A DNA stretch of 64,000 bases from Calliphora vicina (GCF_958450345.1 NC_088784.1:93177947-93241946); one strand, 5' to 3'. Shown: positions 33,401 through 48,400, counted from the first letter of the stretch. Notes: generated by a model not told the origin, from the letters alone. A program made the numbers and translations.

Positions 33401-36400
33401 AAAGTTTTTGTCTTCATGACATTTACTTTCAAACCTGCTGATTCCGCTGCCAGCGTTACGCTTCGTATGTTCGCCACGAGATCTGAGTAGAAGTGAGCCA
33501 GTAGACAAATATCGCGATATTGAAAAAGCCTTGCAAGGATCGTGTCCAGAGCTATATTAAATAGAAGTGGTGACAGGTCACATCCCTTTCGGACACCTAT
33601 CCCAACTCTCACAGTTTCACTCAGCAATTTGAAATGTTTTATCTCACAAGAGGCATTACGGTATAAGCCTTTCACAAGTCGTATAAGTTTGAGAGGTATT
33701 CTCCTATATGACAATGAACTCCAAATCACATCGTAGTTTAGTTTATCGAAGGCCTGCTCGAAGTCCATGAAGCATAGATACAATGGTGAGCGCCACTCTA
33801 CAGATTGTTCCACAATAACATGTAGGCTGTTTATATAGTCGATGGTGGACTTATGGGGTCTGAATCCAGCTTGCCTTAAAGTTAGTGTTCCCCTATCCTT
33901 TTGGCAATTATCTGGGCTATTCCTTATTAATCATGCATAGTAGAGTAATGCCAGTTATTAGGGTCCGTGAGATCGCCCTTTTTTGGTATATTTATTATGA
34001 CGACCACAGTCACTCTCCCAGAATTACGAATGATTGGCAGTATTATTTCAGCACTCGTATGTGGGTCGGACTTCAAGAACTCAGCAGGTATTCCGTCAAC
34101 ACCTGGAGATTTGTTTCCTTTGATACTGCTAATTGAATTCGCGATCCCCTCAATGAGTCATGCGCATTCCGTTCGTAAAGGATCAACATTCCTCGAAATC
34201 ATTCAGCTATAGTGATACGCCCATACCTCAACCTGTTCTTTTGTCGTCGCAAGTTCGCCGTTCGCACCTCTAAGGGGTCTTTGCGATGTCGTATAACCAT
34301 TCGTGAGTTTCCTCAGAGATCTATACATATCACTGGTACGATGACTATCTGCTGCGATTTGTGCGTCCTTGCTGATTTCGTCCAGCCATTTCCTTTTGCT
34401 TCAACGAGCACTACGTTTCACTTCTCCATCGAGCTCGTTGTAACGTGTCTGCAAGTGCAGTTTAACTCTACGAGTTTGAATTCTAATGAGATCAGATTTC
34501 GTGCTTTTCCATTGTTCGTTTACTCGCCAGGTTTCATCGGAGATCCACTCTTTTCGTGCACGTTCCTTATGGCCGAGATGTCGAGTAGCAGGTTCCATAA
34601 ATATAGACTTCAGCCTTTAGTTAGCTCACCTTCTTGGCAATATCCAACAGCATTTCTCAAGGCTTCGGAATATGCAGCGGCAACTTCTCCATCCTTCAGC
34701 CTATTTATGTCCATAGGTCGCTTGTTTCGTCTATTGCCGGTATCTCGAATAGCCTCAAGTTTGATACGCATCTCTGCGACTAGGAGATGGTGATCACTAA
34801 TCATGTCTGGGGAGACCCAAGTCGCCTTATGGATTCTCCTGTGAGGGAATAGCGACCCAACTACTACCATATTATTTGCCACACACATGCCCAGAAAAGG
34901 TTCGCCATTCTCGGTCTTACGACCAAGTGCGTAGGTGCCCATAATTGATTTTAAGTTGGTATTGTCAGAGTCAATTTGTGCATTAAAATCTCCCATTACA
35001 ATCATTATGTCACCTTGTCGATTGCCCTCATTAATTGCGACCCCATAAAGTATATATATTCTGGATCGTTATAGACATCAGAGTTGATATAGTCATGTCC
35101 GTCTGTATGTTGAAATCTACTTTTCGAAGCCCCCAAAGCGTGTTGAAGTGTCTTACAAAATAAGCTGAAAAAAGTTCTTAACATTTTTCCACTTCATATC
35201 ATAGTGCCAAAAGAGTACGTTTTTTTCGGCATTAAAAATAATATAACAAATAGTTTTGTAGATTTATTTATGCTTCATGATTAAGTTCATTTCTTTTTCC
35301 ATTTACTAACAAGTAGAGGCAGTAAAATGTACACATATTTAGTAAGTTTCCGTTTAAGAAATGTCTTAGACCAACAAGTGTAACAGAGTAGAATAAGAAT
35401 ATGTGTCTTTGGCATAACGTTTGGTTTGCTAACGATTCTAATTATGTTTCAATAATTTCCGTATTGTATAACGAAACTCATAGTTTTTCATAGAAATGAT
35501 ACATACACCCACTAGAGCGCAGGCGCACGATTCATATAATAATTTTAATGAGTATAGGGTTTGCAGTTGGCTTACTAAAGGGAAATTAACAGGGGTAACA
35601 TTATTACAAATAAATTTTGTTAAAACCCTTATTATAAATACTAACATTTAATAGCTTTTTTAACAAATTTAGTTATTATTTAATTTTTAAGAAATTAGAA
35701 ATATAGTTATTGCGCTTACCCTTTTTATTTGTGCATTTTCCATTTCACGCAATTATGCATCACATAATTTTTAAATAACTTTAAAGTAATATAAATAAGT
35801 GAAATATTACTATTATTATTACGACTATTTTCCCAAACATAATTCTGTAAATATGAGTTTATAGGTAGCTAGCTACTAGTTTCAAGTTATTCACATTTAT
35901 GATGTAACAGCATAATTTATGTATGCTTTGTTTTTTTCCTCTATTTGCTGGATTTACTCAAATAAGTAAATTACATTTGATTGTAAATAATTTCTTTGTA
36001 GTTATAAAACAGAAGGTATTAAAGCATTGATAATTTGTTTTTTATAATAGTTTTGTAAATTTATATAAATAAATACATAATCATGGGAAGAGTTTTGTTT
36101 TTAAAGCAAATGAGCGAGTTTTAAAAGAAAAGGCAAGATAAATATCTTCAACTCACCACAAATTAGCTCTAATACAGTAGACTTGATCAGCAAAGATCAA
36201 TCTAATCTAATTATTCTCCATCATCTTCAACAAAATAGGCTAACTTTTATAGATTGTTATACCCCTCACCTTCGTGAGAAGTGTAAATATAAGTTTGTCA
36301 TTCCGTTTGTAATTTCTACATTTTTCATTTCCGACCCTATAAAGTATATATATTCTGGATCCTTATAGATAGCGGAGTCGATTAAGCCATGTCCGTCCGT

Positions 36401-39400
36401 CTGTCTGTCTGTTGAAATCAATTTTCTGAAGACCCCTGATATCTTCGGGATCCAAATCTTCAAAAATTCTATCAGACATGCTTTCGAGAACTTTGCTATT
36501 TAAAATCATCAAAATCGGTCCACAAATGGCTGATATATGAGGAAAAAACCAGGACAACCTCGATTTTTGACCTATTTTTTACCTATATCTGGATTACTAA
36601 GTCATTAATATAGACAATATGGATATCTAATGATAGATATTTCAATGGCCTTTGCAACGACGTATATAAGACCATAGTAAGTTGGACCTACAATGGGTCA
36701 AAATCGGAAAAAATATTTTTTAAAAATTTTATATTTAAAAAATTTAAAAAAACAATTCGAAATTTTTTTTTTTCAAAAAATTAAAAAAACTGAAAAAAAA
36801 ATTTTGTTCACCTAAAAATGTTAAAATTTTTTATTTTGAAGTACAATTTGGTGAAGGGTATATAAGATTCGGCACAGCCTAGTTTTTTTTAATTTTTCCC
36901 ATTTTTTTTTTAATTTTTTTAAAATTTTTCTCGATTTTGGCCCATTGTAGGTCTAAATTACTGTAGCCTTATATACATCGTTGCAATGGACTTTGAAATA
37001 TCTATCATTAGATATCCATATTGCCTATATTAATGACATAGTAATCCAGATATAGATAAAAAAATAGGCCAAAAATCGAGGTTGTGCCATTTGTGGGCCG
37101 ATTTTCTCGATTTTAAATAGCAACCGAGCCGGAAGAATTCCCGATATATTGATGTATCAAACATGTTTGTAAGTTAATTGGGGGCTACGGTAAGTTGATT
37201 TCAACATACTGACGGACAGACGGACATGGCTATATCGACTTCACTATCTATAACGATCCAGAATATATATACTTTGTGGGGTCGCAAATGTAGAAAAATT
37301 TATAAATTACAAACGTAATGACAAACTTATATATACCCTTGCCACTCATGGTGAAGGGTATAATAAGATTTTCGAGTCATCAAAATAGGTATTTGCTTGT
37401 AGAATGATTTGCTCGTTGGAGTCAAATCTCTTTCCAATCTGCGATCGGCCAACGCCATATCGTGAATCAATTGTTTTGGGTGTAAAGACCTCAACTGGGC
37501 CTTCAGTGCTTGTACGCCACAACGATATTCAGTAAACTACTTTTGCACCTTTGAAATTTATGGTGCAGAGTTACCATAGAATTTATAATAAAAAAATTTG
37601 CTTCACTATCGACACAGTCTACCTAAACATCGTTAAATCCTTTAAGAAGATGAAAGCAGATATTGTGAAATGATCTCCTCATTATGGACGGACGAACACT
37701 TTGTTACAATTTTTGTTTGATTGGACCGATTTCTGAAACCAAACATATCTGATCAATAGATAATATTTGACTAAAGTATTAAGGGGTATGTTTATGGGCC
37801 CCTGATCATATTTACCTACAGTAAACGAGGTGAGGAGGTCTTAACTTTAGAATATAATTTAAAAAATTAACTTAATAACGGTAAATTAAGAATATGTATT
37901 ATATTTCTAATATTCGTATGTATTGTAGTATTACAACCCATAGTGCAATTAAATTTAAAGGCGGAACTAAACAATTCATTTTATTTAGGTTTCTTTTTGA
38001 GATGATTTTAAACAATATAATTTTGTACGAATGAATTTAGGTTTCTTATTTATTATGATACCTCTCTCACTCATTTGCCATAAGAGAGTGATAACTCCAA
38101 GAAATAAAAATTTATTTAAACAACTTTTGTCCAGATCGCTTGTTGGTAACAATAAAACCCGATAAACAAATTTTAACAAATCTTTATCTTACGAAATTTG
38201 TTTGAGTAAAAATACAAAACTATTAGAATGATTTTACCACTTGGAATGTTTTAAAGTACTCAATTCAAAAAAAAACTTAAATTTTGAGTTATGACTTTCT
38301 TGTGGAAAATGAGCTAATGATTGTATATGAATGTACATTTCAGAAATATACAATTTTAAGGTCAATAGCTCATAGTTTTGAATTTTTTATTTGTATTGAA
38401 CATATATACAAAAAATATTAACCGTTTAGACCATAGATAAATACACATCGGAAACTCACCTGTCAAAGACCTAACTCAGTTGTCAAAAACCGAAGTGATG
38501 AGAATGTATTAGTAAACAAATCTATGTGAAGACAAAAACAACACTCGTATGTGTGATTACTTGAGTATTTTTTTTAGTTTTTTTATAGTTTCCGCTCTAT
38601 GTGTATTTCTCTATGGTTTAATCGGCACTTTCGCTGAATTTATGGACAATTCTAATAAAGTCAGCATTTTTGATATTTCCTAAAAATTCTTTAAAATGCA
38701 CAAGTCTCGTTTCTAAGATTTTTAAAATATTTCTTCTTAATAATTACTTTGAACTTAACATGCACAGACAAAGATGTGCAACATCTGTATAATATCTGTT
38801 TGGTTTTTTGCATAAATACATATTTAAGCAAATTTTTATAATCTGACAGCTGCAAAACAACATTCCTAAATTTCATCTACTATATTACTCAGAATCTTTA
38901 GGCGAAATATTCAATATAAGCAACAACTATAATTTGATTCTTTTTATTAAAATTTTGCATGTGTAAAAGCAACATACATACATTCATAATTGCAAGTTTT
39001 AAAAGTTTCATATTTCTATATATTTTTTTTAATATTCATACATACTTTTAAAACGAAAAGTAATTTAACATTTGCCATTTCAAAGTGCAATGACATTGTG
39101 GTCCCAGTAGCACATTAGCAGTGTTTGACATAAAAATAGGGACAAATGGCTTAAAAAGATTTAAAATATGTCAGAATATTCTATTATTCTAATACAACCA
39201 CAAAATAAAAATAAGTTCTATTTGCAAGATTCTTATCTCTTCCAGTTGGTATTTTGCTAATATTTTAGTTGCATGATTCATTTATTTAGATGTATAAAAA
39301 AGTACTATTAGAATAATGAAAAGGTACCATTTATTTCAAAGTATTGATAGTGTCTGGTTATATTTTTATAACCTGGTTATATTTCTAACAGCTTAAATTC

Positions 39401-42400
39401 GTTTATTTTAGCCATTTTTGCTACAGCAAGGATAAACATTACGAAAATGGATCTAACCCAAAATCATCATCTATTCTGGTTATTTTCGTACAATTTTTTC
39501 AAAGGGTACAAGGTTTGTGAAACCTCTGAGGAGTTAATAAAGGCTTTTTATATAAGTATTTGATATTGTTGAAAACATTATGACTTGAGGATTGATATTC
39601 TAGTAAAATTAAATAATTTTATAAAATTTTGGGACGTAATTTACCTTAAAAACTAAAAAAAATTTCATATGATGATTTTCCACGAATAAAAATATAAAAT
39701 TTGTATTAATGTAAAATTTTAACAATTAAAGATATTATTACAAAATTTGGAACCAATATTGACTCAAATGTCCTTAAATCAATGGCATTCGAATTTTTGG
39801 AAATTTTTTATTTTCAAATACCGAAATTCCTAAAACGGGGAAAATGTGTTCCAAAAAATTAGTTTTTTTAGAAAAGTGCCTACTGTGACGTTATTTACAA
39901 TGTGATAGTAAAACTAATTAGTAGCTATTTAAGAAACATATGGGATTATACAAATGTGGAGCTTTTTCGTGGATTGGTACTTTGCCTTTTTAGAATTTTT
40001 TACTCAAACCGAAATTTTTTTTTTTTTAAATTGGCCAAGTTTGGATAGAACTGGGGGGTGGTATGTCCGCTTAAGTGAGCCAAATTTTTCTTTACACGCT
40101 TTTGCAGTAAGTTATCTTTCCGGATCATATAAAAATTCTATGTAGTCCCGAACAATTTTTTTTTCTACAAAATGGTCTTTTTTGGAAATAAACATAAAAA
40201 ATACGGCACTTTTTACAAGTTCCAAATGTGGATGCGTATAACTTTTTATAGGGAAGGGATAACTGTTAGCAAGTTTTTTATTTTATTTAAAATTTTATCG
40301 CCAATATAGGTGATATTTGAAAAATAAATTTTGACCCTCCGTAGGCCCGCCATATCTAAAAAACCATCAAAAGATCGAGCAAAATTTAAAAAAATAAATC
40401 AATAAACCTGTAAGATTGTAGATCTTCTCAAGGACTATTTATATTCAAAATTTCAGCTCATTCGGATCATAAATGGATTTTTGTCGATTTTTTTAAAAAA
40501 TTTGAGACTCGAGGTGACCAACTTTGAGGGGCTACGTACTGGTGCTAGGAAGCTGAACAAACGTAAATCAACTCGAAAACACCTCAGCTCAAACCATATG
40601 AACAAAATCTCCAATAGTTCCCAAGATACCGAATTATTTAAAAAAAAGTTTCTAAACCACTGTGCAACGAGGATAAACATTACGAAAATAGATCTAACCC
40701 AAAATCATCTATTCTGTTTCAAATATTATAACACTGGACACAAAACTTACCAGATTTGTTTAAAATTAATTTACAAATTATCAATTTTTTCTACAATTTG
40801 ACTAATTAAATACTCGGTACAAGATCGTTTAAAACAATTGACACAAATTTCCCTTAGGTTCATTAATATAAAATAAATTCAAAAAGTACCTTTTAGAACT
40901 AAGAAAAAGTACCAATGTACCCATCTGTACTGAGTTTCCAAAAGCAACTTTGGAAATGATTCAAACATATTATATTAATCTAAGTAAATATGCTTAAGAA
41001 ATAGGCCAAACATGTAAACATGTTAGCTTTATGGGATCAATAATTATGAACAAAATACAATTTCCCATATTTACCATGTTTTCGCCCAAAATCTACGAAT
41101 TTCCAAAAGGTACTAAATAAACTCATGATAGCAACCAGATTCATGATAGCAACCGAATTTGTTGCCCATCGAATGATTCTACCTTAGTGACCGAATTTTA
41201 CAGTTGTGACTACAAAATTTTGGAAGGGGTAACAAAAATTTGGATGCTTCAACCGAAATTCTTCTTTGTTAACTGACTTTCTGTTGATAGTAAAAAAACT
41301 TTTTTTTGGAAAATTTTTAATTTTTTTTTTTAAAAATTTAAAAAAAAAAAAAATCCAAATTGTTTTTAAATTTTTAAAAAAAAAATAATTTATTAGTGAA
41401 TTAAAATTATAATAATTAAGAAAAGCATATGAAAAATGTTTCAAAACAATGAGGGTAATCATTTCAGAAAAAATGGAAAATTACACTCTATTTTTTTACA
41501 CTTTATATGAAAGAAGTGAAGTAAAACTTCCCGTATATGACGCTTTTTTAAAAATTTAAAAAAAAATAATTTATTAGTGAATTAAAATTATAATAATTAA
41601 GAAGCATATGAGAAATGTTTCAAAACACTTCATTTCAGAAAAATGGAAAATTACACTATAATTTTTTACACTTTAAATGACGCTTTGTTGACACAAAATT
41701 CTACATTTACGAAGCAAAAAAAAAACTTTTTTTTTAAAAATTTTTTAAATTTTTTTAAAAAAAAATTCATTTCTTAGTGAAAAAAAACTATGACAAAAAA
41801 ATTATTTTGGTAAATAAAATTCGGGTTAAAAAATATTTTTCCGATTTTGACCTATTGTAGGTCCAAATTACTATAGTTTCACAGAAACCGTTATTAGAAT
41901 ATGCTCTTTTAAGTGACCAGTGAATAGGGTTGTCATTCTAATAGTCTAGGAAGAATATATATTTTTTATTCGAATGAAGTAATTTTTTCAATTTAGAAAA
42001 AAAATAAAAATTATTCGATAATTAATTATCGATTAGTTGATTAAAATTTTTCAAAAATTTAGGCAAAACTATCTCAAGTTTAAGACTAAATTTTATTAGA
42101 AACTGCTTTCTACATTAATTTTCCAATCGTTCGAATAATCGAGGAAATTTAAAAATTAATCAATCACTCGAATAATAATAAAAATATAAACATTTATTCG
42201 ATATAATATAAATGACAACCCCAGTTATACGCATTTGAAAATTACAATTTCACAATATCGAATTAATTTCAATAAATAATAAAAGAAAAGAATATGAAAA
42301 ATGTTTCAAAACAATGAGGAAAATGGAAAATTACACTCTAATTTTTTTACACTTTAAATGAAATTCACTTCTTTAAAAAACTTTTTTTTTAAATTTTTAA

Positions 42401-45400
42401 AATTTTTTTTTTCAAAATTTAAAAAAAAATACCAAATTTTTTTTAAAAAAAAAATTAATTTATTAGTGAAAAAAAACTATGACAAAAACATTTTTTTTAG
42501 TAAATAAAATTCGGGTTAAAAATATTTTTCCGATTTTGACCAATTTCAATAAATAATAAATAAGAAAAGCATACGAAAAACGTTTCAAAACAATGAGGGT
42601 ATTCATTTCAGAAAAACTGGAAAATTAAACTCAAATTTTTTTACACTTTAAATGAAAAAACTTTTTTTTGAAAATTTTAAAATTTTTTTTTTTTAAAATT
42701 TAAAAAAAAAATAGCAAATTTTTTGAAAATTTTGAAAAAAAAAAATTTTAATTTATTAGTGAAAAGAAACCATGACAAAAACATTTTTTTTGGTAAATAA
42801 AATTCGGATTAAAAAATATGTTTCCGATTTTGACCATTTTCAATTAATAATAAATAAGAAAAGCATATGAAAAGTGTTTCAAAACAATGAGGATATTCAT
42901 TTCAGAAAAAATGGAAAATTACACTTTAAATGAAAGAGTGAAGTAAAAAACTTTTTTTGGAAAATTTTTAAATTTTTTTTTCAAAATTTAAAAAAGAAAT
43001 TCCAAATTTTTTTTAAATTTTTAAAAAAAAAGTATTTTATTTATTAGAAACCATGACAAAAACATTTTTTTGGTAAATAAAATTCTGGTTAAAAAAATAT
43101 TTTTCCGATTTGACCATTTTCAATAAATAATAAATAAGAAAAGCATATGAAAAGTGTTTCAAAACAATGAGGATATTCATTTCAGAAAAAAATGGAAAAT
43201 TACACACTCATTTTTTACACTTTAAATGAAAGAAGTGAAGTAAAAAACTTTTTTTTGAAAATTTTTAAATTTTTTTTTCAAAATTTAAAAAAAAAAATCC
43301 AAATTTTTTTAAATCTCTTAAAAAAAAATTTTAATTTATTAGTGAAAAAAAACTATGACAAAAACATTTTTTTTGGTAAATAAAATTCGGGTTAAAAACT
43401 ATTTTTCCGATTTTGACCAATTTCAACAAATAATAAATAAGAAACGCATATGAAAAATGTTTCAAAACAATGAGGGTATTCATTTCAGAAAAATGGCAAA
43501 TTACACTCTATTTTTTTTTACACATTTAATGAATGAAGTGAAGTGAAGTAAAAACTTTTTTTGGAAAATTTTTAATTTTTTTTTTCAAAATTTAAAAAAA
43601 AAATCCAAACTTTTTTTTAAATTTTTTAAAAAAAAAATTTAATTTATTAGTGAAAAAAAAACTATGACAAAAACATTTTTTTGGTAAATAAAATTCGGGT
43701 AAAAAAAATATTTTTCCGATTTTGACCATTTCAATAAATAATAAATAAGAAAAGCATATGAAAAGTGTTTCAAAACAATGAGGATATTCATTTCAGAAAA
43801 AATGGAAAATTACACTCTATTTTTTTACACATTTAATGAATGAAGTGAAGTAAAAAACTTTTTTGAAAATTTTTAAATTTTTTTTTTTTCAAAATTTAAA
43901 AAAAAAATCCAATTTTTTTTTTAAATTTAAAAAAAAAAAAATTTATTTATTAGTGAAAAAAAAACTATGACAAAAACATTTTTTTGGTAAATAAAATTCG
44001 GGTTAAAAAATATTTTTCCGATTTTGACCTACTGTAGGTCCAAATTACCAATTGACTTTGAAATATCTATCATTAGAAAAATAGGCGAAATGTGGGATTG
44101 GGATTCTTTTTCCACAAATATGAATTCAGTTTCATCGATTCTCCAAATTTTGTATTAGTGGTAAATCAATAATTTAGAACGAAATACTCAAAAATACTGC
44201 ATGCTCAAAATGGACGATTTCCCAAAAAGTTATAAAATCCGATCTGTTCTGTTTTAAATAGTAAGTATATATAAGATCCAGCGAAATTTAATATGACAAT
44301 ATTTTTGAACCCGAAATTTTTGATTTCAGCAATTTTTAGCTTTATTAAATCAAAAATTTAGAACTCCAAAAAGGTTATAAAATCCAATCTGTTCTATTTT
44401 AAATAGTAATTATCGTATTATCACCATTTTAAAATCAGGCCCACTGTGATACGTGTCACAAAATATTATCCCAAAACAAGCAAACAGTCATGCAATGTTC
44501 TATATTGCAAAAAGTTCATTAAACGTTATAGTTTATTAAAAATTCCTATTTTTTATATTAATTTAAAATACTTCAATCTAAAGCAAATAAAAAAAATGTA
44601 TGTGAACATATGTTAAAACTACAATTTGATGACGTTGTCGCTTTAATGTCTAGGCAAAAACAATTTCAGCTTTAATGGCTCAAATTAATTGAAATCGTTT
44701 TGTATATTAAAAAAGTTTGTTAATTTTTTTATAAAATGTCTAAAATGCTTAAACTGCAATTTTATTATTGACAAACAATTAATATGATGTCAAACAATTT
44801 CGTTTTATAAAAACTGTTTATTTACTTTTATAAAAATTGAGTCATTGACATGGAAACAAATTTTCTTTTTTTTTTTATTTTAACTCAGCAAAAAAATAAA
44901 AGTGTTTTTTACCAATAAGAAAAAAAAAAACTACAAATATCATACGATGATCATCTGTTATATGTGTAAATCAGAAATATTTTGCAGTTCTGCATTTCAG
45001 TATTAATTGTGGGTCAAGATTTTATAGAACAATTGCGATAGTTAGGTACTGCATAGTACAATTTGGATTTACGATGAAGAAAATGCAAACTAATTGATTT
45101 TGTTGAAATTTATAAACAAAGTAGGTTTCTAGATTTACATTATTCAGATATTCAAAATAAGGTGACACGTAGTTGATGATGATCACCGCAATCATTTCAA
45201 CATTATTACAAATTGTTTAACAATATTATGGTCACTGTAGTTTTTATATGATTGCTGCAATCATAACATGATTGCAGCAATCATATGTTAGTAATAATTA
45301 GATGAATTATACCATAGGGTAGAATTGGAGACGCAACTGAGAGCAAGCTGAGAGTAAAAATAACTACTCTCTCCCAAATTTAATGGCTGACCAAACAATA

Positions 45401-48400
45401 AAATACACTGGTTTACCATAATCTGAGAGCAACGTATTACGATATAATGATTCATCAAGAACATGGTTGCCACAAACATATAATTCATTGCTACAATCAT
45501 ATGTATGATTACTGCAATCATGTGAATCGTAACTTTAACATTACAGTTACCATAATATTGTTAAAAAACCTGTAATAATGTTGAAATGAATTAAAAAAAA
45601 TGATCGAGCTGAATTAAAAAAATAAATAAATAAACCTAAATATCTCTTGAACTAAAAGAGATAACTTACATATATTTGCATATATTTTGTAGATCTTCTT
45701 ATGGACTATTTTCATTTTAAAGTTCAGCTCATTCGGATCATACTTGGATTTTTGGAGATATTTTTAAAAAATGTGAGACCCGATATGGCGTGTAATTTTG
45801 CTAATTAAGCGTAAAGGGCTCTATTTACAACTTTTGTGTCTTTGGTGACCCCCAATGAAATTTTACGGCAAAAAGTTTCGTAGAATATTTTAATCCTTAA
45901 ACGTCCTTTTTGAAAGGACTTTTTTCGATTTTCTCGAAAAAGGGGTAAAATTGACCCCTAAAGAGAGGAGATAGGGGGTTAAGATCTTCCACAAAAATGA
46001 TCCCCATAAAATTCCACAATATAACTCTGACAATAAGAATTCTCTCAGATATTAACTTACAACATTTTTTTCAGTTAGTATAATGCTACCTTCGATCAAA
46101 AAATTAAAACTTTGACCCACTGTAAAATAAAATTCAGACCAGCTATAAGTTTATTCTACAAAAATGATCTACTCAACATGCCCTTTCAGATTTATGGGGA
46201 CGCTAGTCTGTTTCAAAAATGCTGTTGGACAGTGCTATTAAAAATTTTTATTTAGTACTTAAATTACATATTCAATAATTAAGTGCCACTGTAATATATT
46301 TGTATTATTAATATTTCCTCCTAATAATTACAATATCAATCTTAATTCTTTATTCTTTGTTGTCATTATATTTCTAATCAAGATGTTGCAATTTTTAATT
46401 GTTTCATATTTAAATAAATTTTGTATTGTCAACTACTCGTAAATGCTATACAACCAATATTTAAATAATTAATAGTCATTTGTTTAATAAAAATCTATTA
46501 ATTATAGCCTGCAAAGTTATAGTAAATTCAACACGTGTAAACAGTTCTGCATCTTATGTAAATATTTATTTATTTAATTCACACTTTGATTTGTTTTATT
46601 AGTTTTTATTACACTAATTACCACAGCTACAACAAACAATAATAATTAACAATTATATTTGAATTGATTGCATTTCAATTGATTTCGAGATTTCTACGTA
46701 ATCATCATCATCATCATCCAATCAACCAACACAGATTGCTAAATTATTAATAAAAGAAATCACAAAAAAACTAATATATTTATATTTAGTTTTTCTACTT
46801 GTAATATGTTTGAGTAGCAGCTAAAGTACAAAGTTCTTAGTCTTTGTTTTAATTCAAATTAATACAATTTTAATAATGGACAATTGAATTAATTAATGAA
46901 TTGTATTCCTTAAGATCTGCACAAACAAAGGCACGTCTGCGTAATATCTTATTTATAATAAATGAAAACTATAAAGGGTAAAGAAAGGGTAAATTTGTTA
47001 GCAGTATATTTTCAAAACTACTCCATTTGAAACAAGTGCGAGAGCTAATTCGGCTGTGCCGAATCTTATACACCCTTCAGCAAATTATACTTCAAAATAC
47101 AAATTTCAAATATTTTTAGGTAAACAAAATTAATTTTTTTTCCAGTTGTTTTTTTTTCATTTTTTGCAAAAAAAAATTTTCGAATTGTTATTTTAAAATT
47201 TTAAAATAAATTTTAAATTTTTTTTAAATTTTAAAAAAAAATTTTTGGTTTTTTAAATTTTTTTTTTGGTGAAAAAAAAAATTCAGGTTAAAAAATATTT
47301 TTTCCGATTTTGACCCATTGTAGGTCGGTCCAACTTAATATGGTCTTATATACGTCGTTGCAAAGGTCTTTGAAATATCTATCATTAGATATCCATATTG
47401 TCTATATTAATGACTTAGAAATCCAGATATAGGTCAAAAACATGTAGAAACAAAATCGAGGTTGTCCTGATTTTTTCCTCATATCTCAGCCATTTGTGGA
47501 CCGATTTTGCTGATTTTAAATAGGAAACTTCTCGAAAGCATGTCTGACAGAAGTATTGAAGATTTGGATCCCGAAGATATCTGGGGTCTTCAGAAAATTG
47601 ATTTCAACAGACGGACCGACATCGCTTAATCGACTCCGCTATCTATTATCTATTCTCATTAAGGTGAAGGGTATAAAATAAGCTGACAGGTGTTTGGTAC
47701 TTTTTCCAAATTCGTACCATTTAGGGGCGAAAATGGATAAACACTGTATTTTGTTTCGTTTTTGGCACCTCATGTATCTTTCAAACTAATAAACATAGAA
47801 ACAAATTTTAAAACGTATTCTTTACATATCAATAATTTGTTTGGTACTTTTTTTAAATTAGAACCATTAAGCGATAAAAATTGTGTTTAGTTTTGGTACT
47901 TTTTTCATGAAATTAGTTTTTTTCTATAAATTTACATAGACAGAACTTTATTTGAATAGAATTTTACCACCGCAATGGGGATAGAAAAAAGGTACCAAAA
48001 AAGGGGTAAAAACGGGAAATTGCATTTTAATTGAAATTACTAAGCCAATTTTGATCATTTTTTTAAACATTTGTTCGTGGATTCAAACAAAAATTAACTA
48101 ACAGAGTGTTATTTGGAACTCGAGTGCCAAGGTGTATTTTGGGCGAAATCCGGGTAAACAGTTTGGTACTTTTTTTAAAACATATTTTTTCTTGAGCCCA
48201 TTAACACAGATTATACTCGTTTGAGAAATGTCTGTATCACAAATATTTTTGACAAAGTGGAGTATTTTTTTTTAAATTTCAAAGGAGGAGAAGAAGAGAA
48301 ATTGGTACTTTTCTCCTAATGGTACTTTTTTTAATATTTTAAATAATTTAACTTATCGACATAACAAAGTTTGCTGATATGTATCTGAGTGAAGTTAGAG

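Noticed and set aside
33152..34793. Long plus-strand ORFs (33152-33490, 34212-34793)
   Set aside because: Antisense shadows of the retrotransposon endonuclease and RT on the minus strand, which carry recognisable motifs.
41387..44050. Repeat array considered as a CRISPR or a coding repeat
   Set aside because: Units are 280-310 bp without unique spacers, and no frame stays open; this is a eukaryotic satellite-type array.
45240..45300. GCAATCAT palindromes read as a possible tRNA or miRNA precursor
   Set aside because: No tRNA arm structure, and the stems are part of a larger foldback with many such palindromes.
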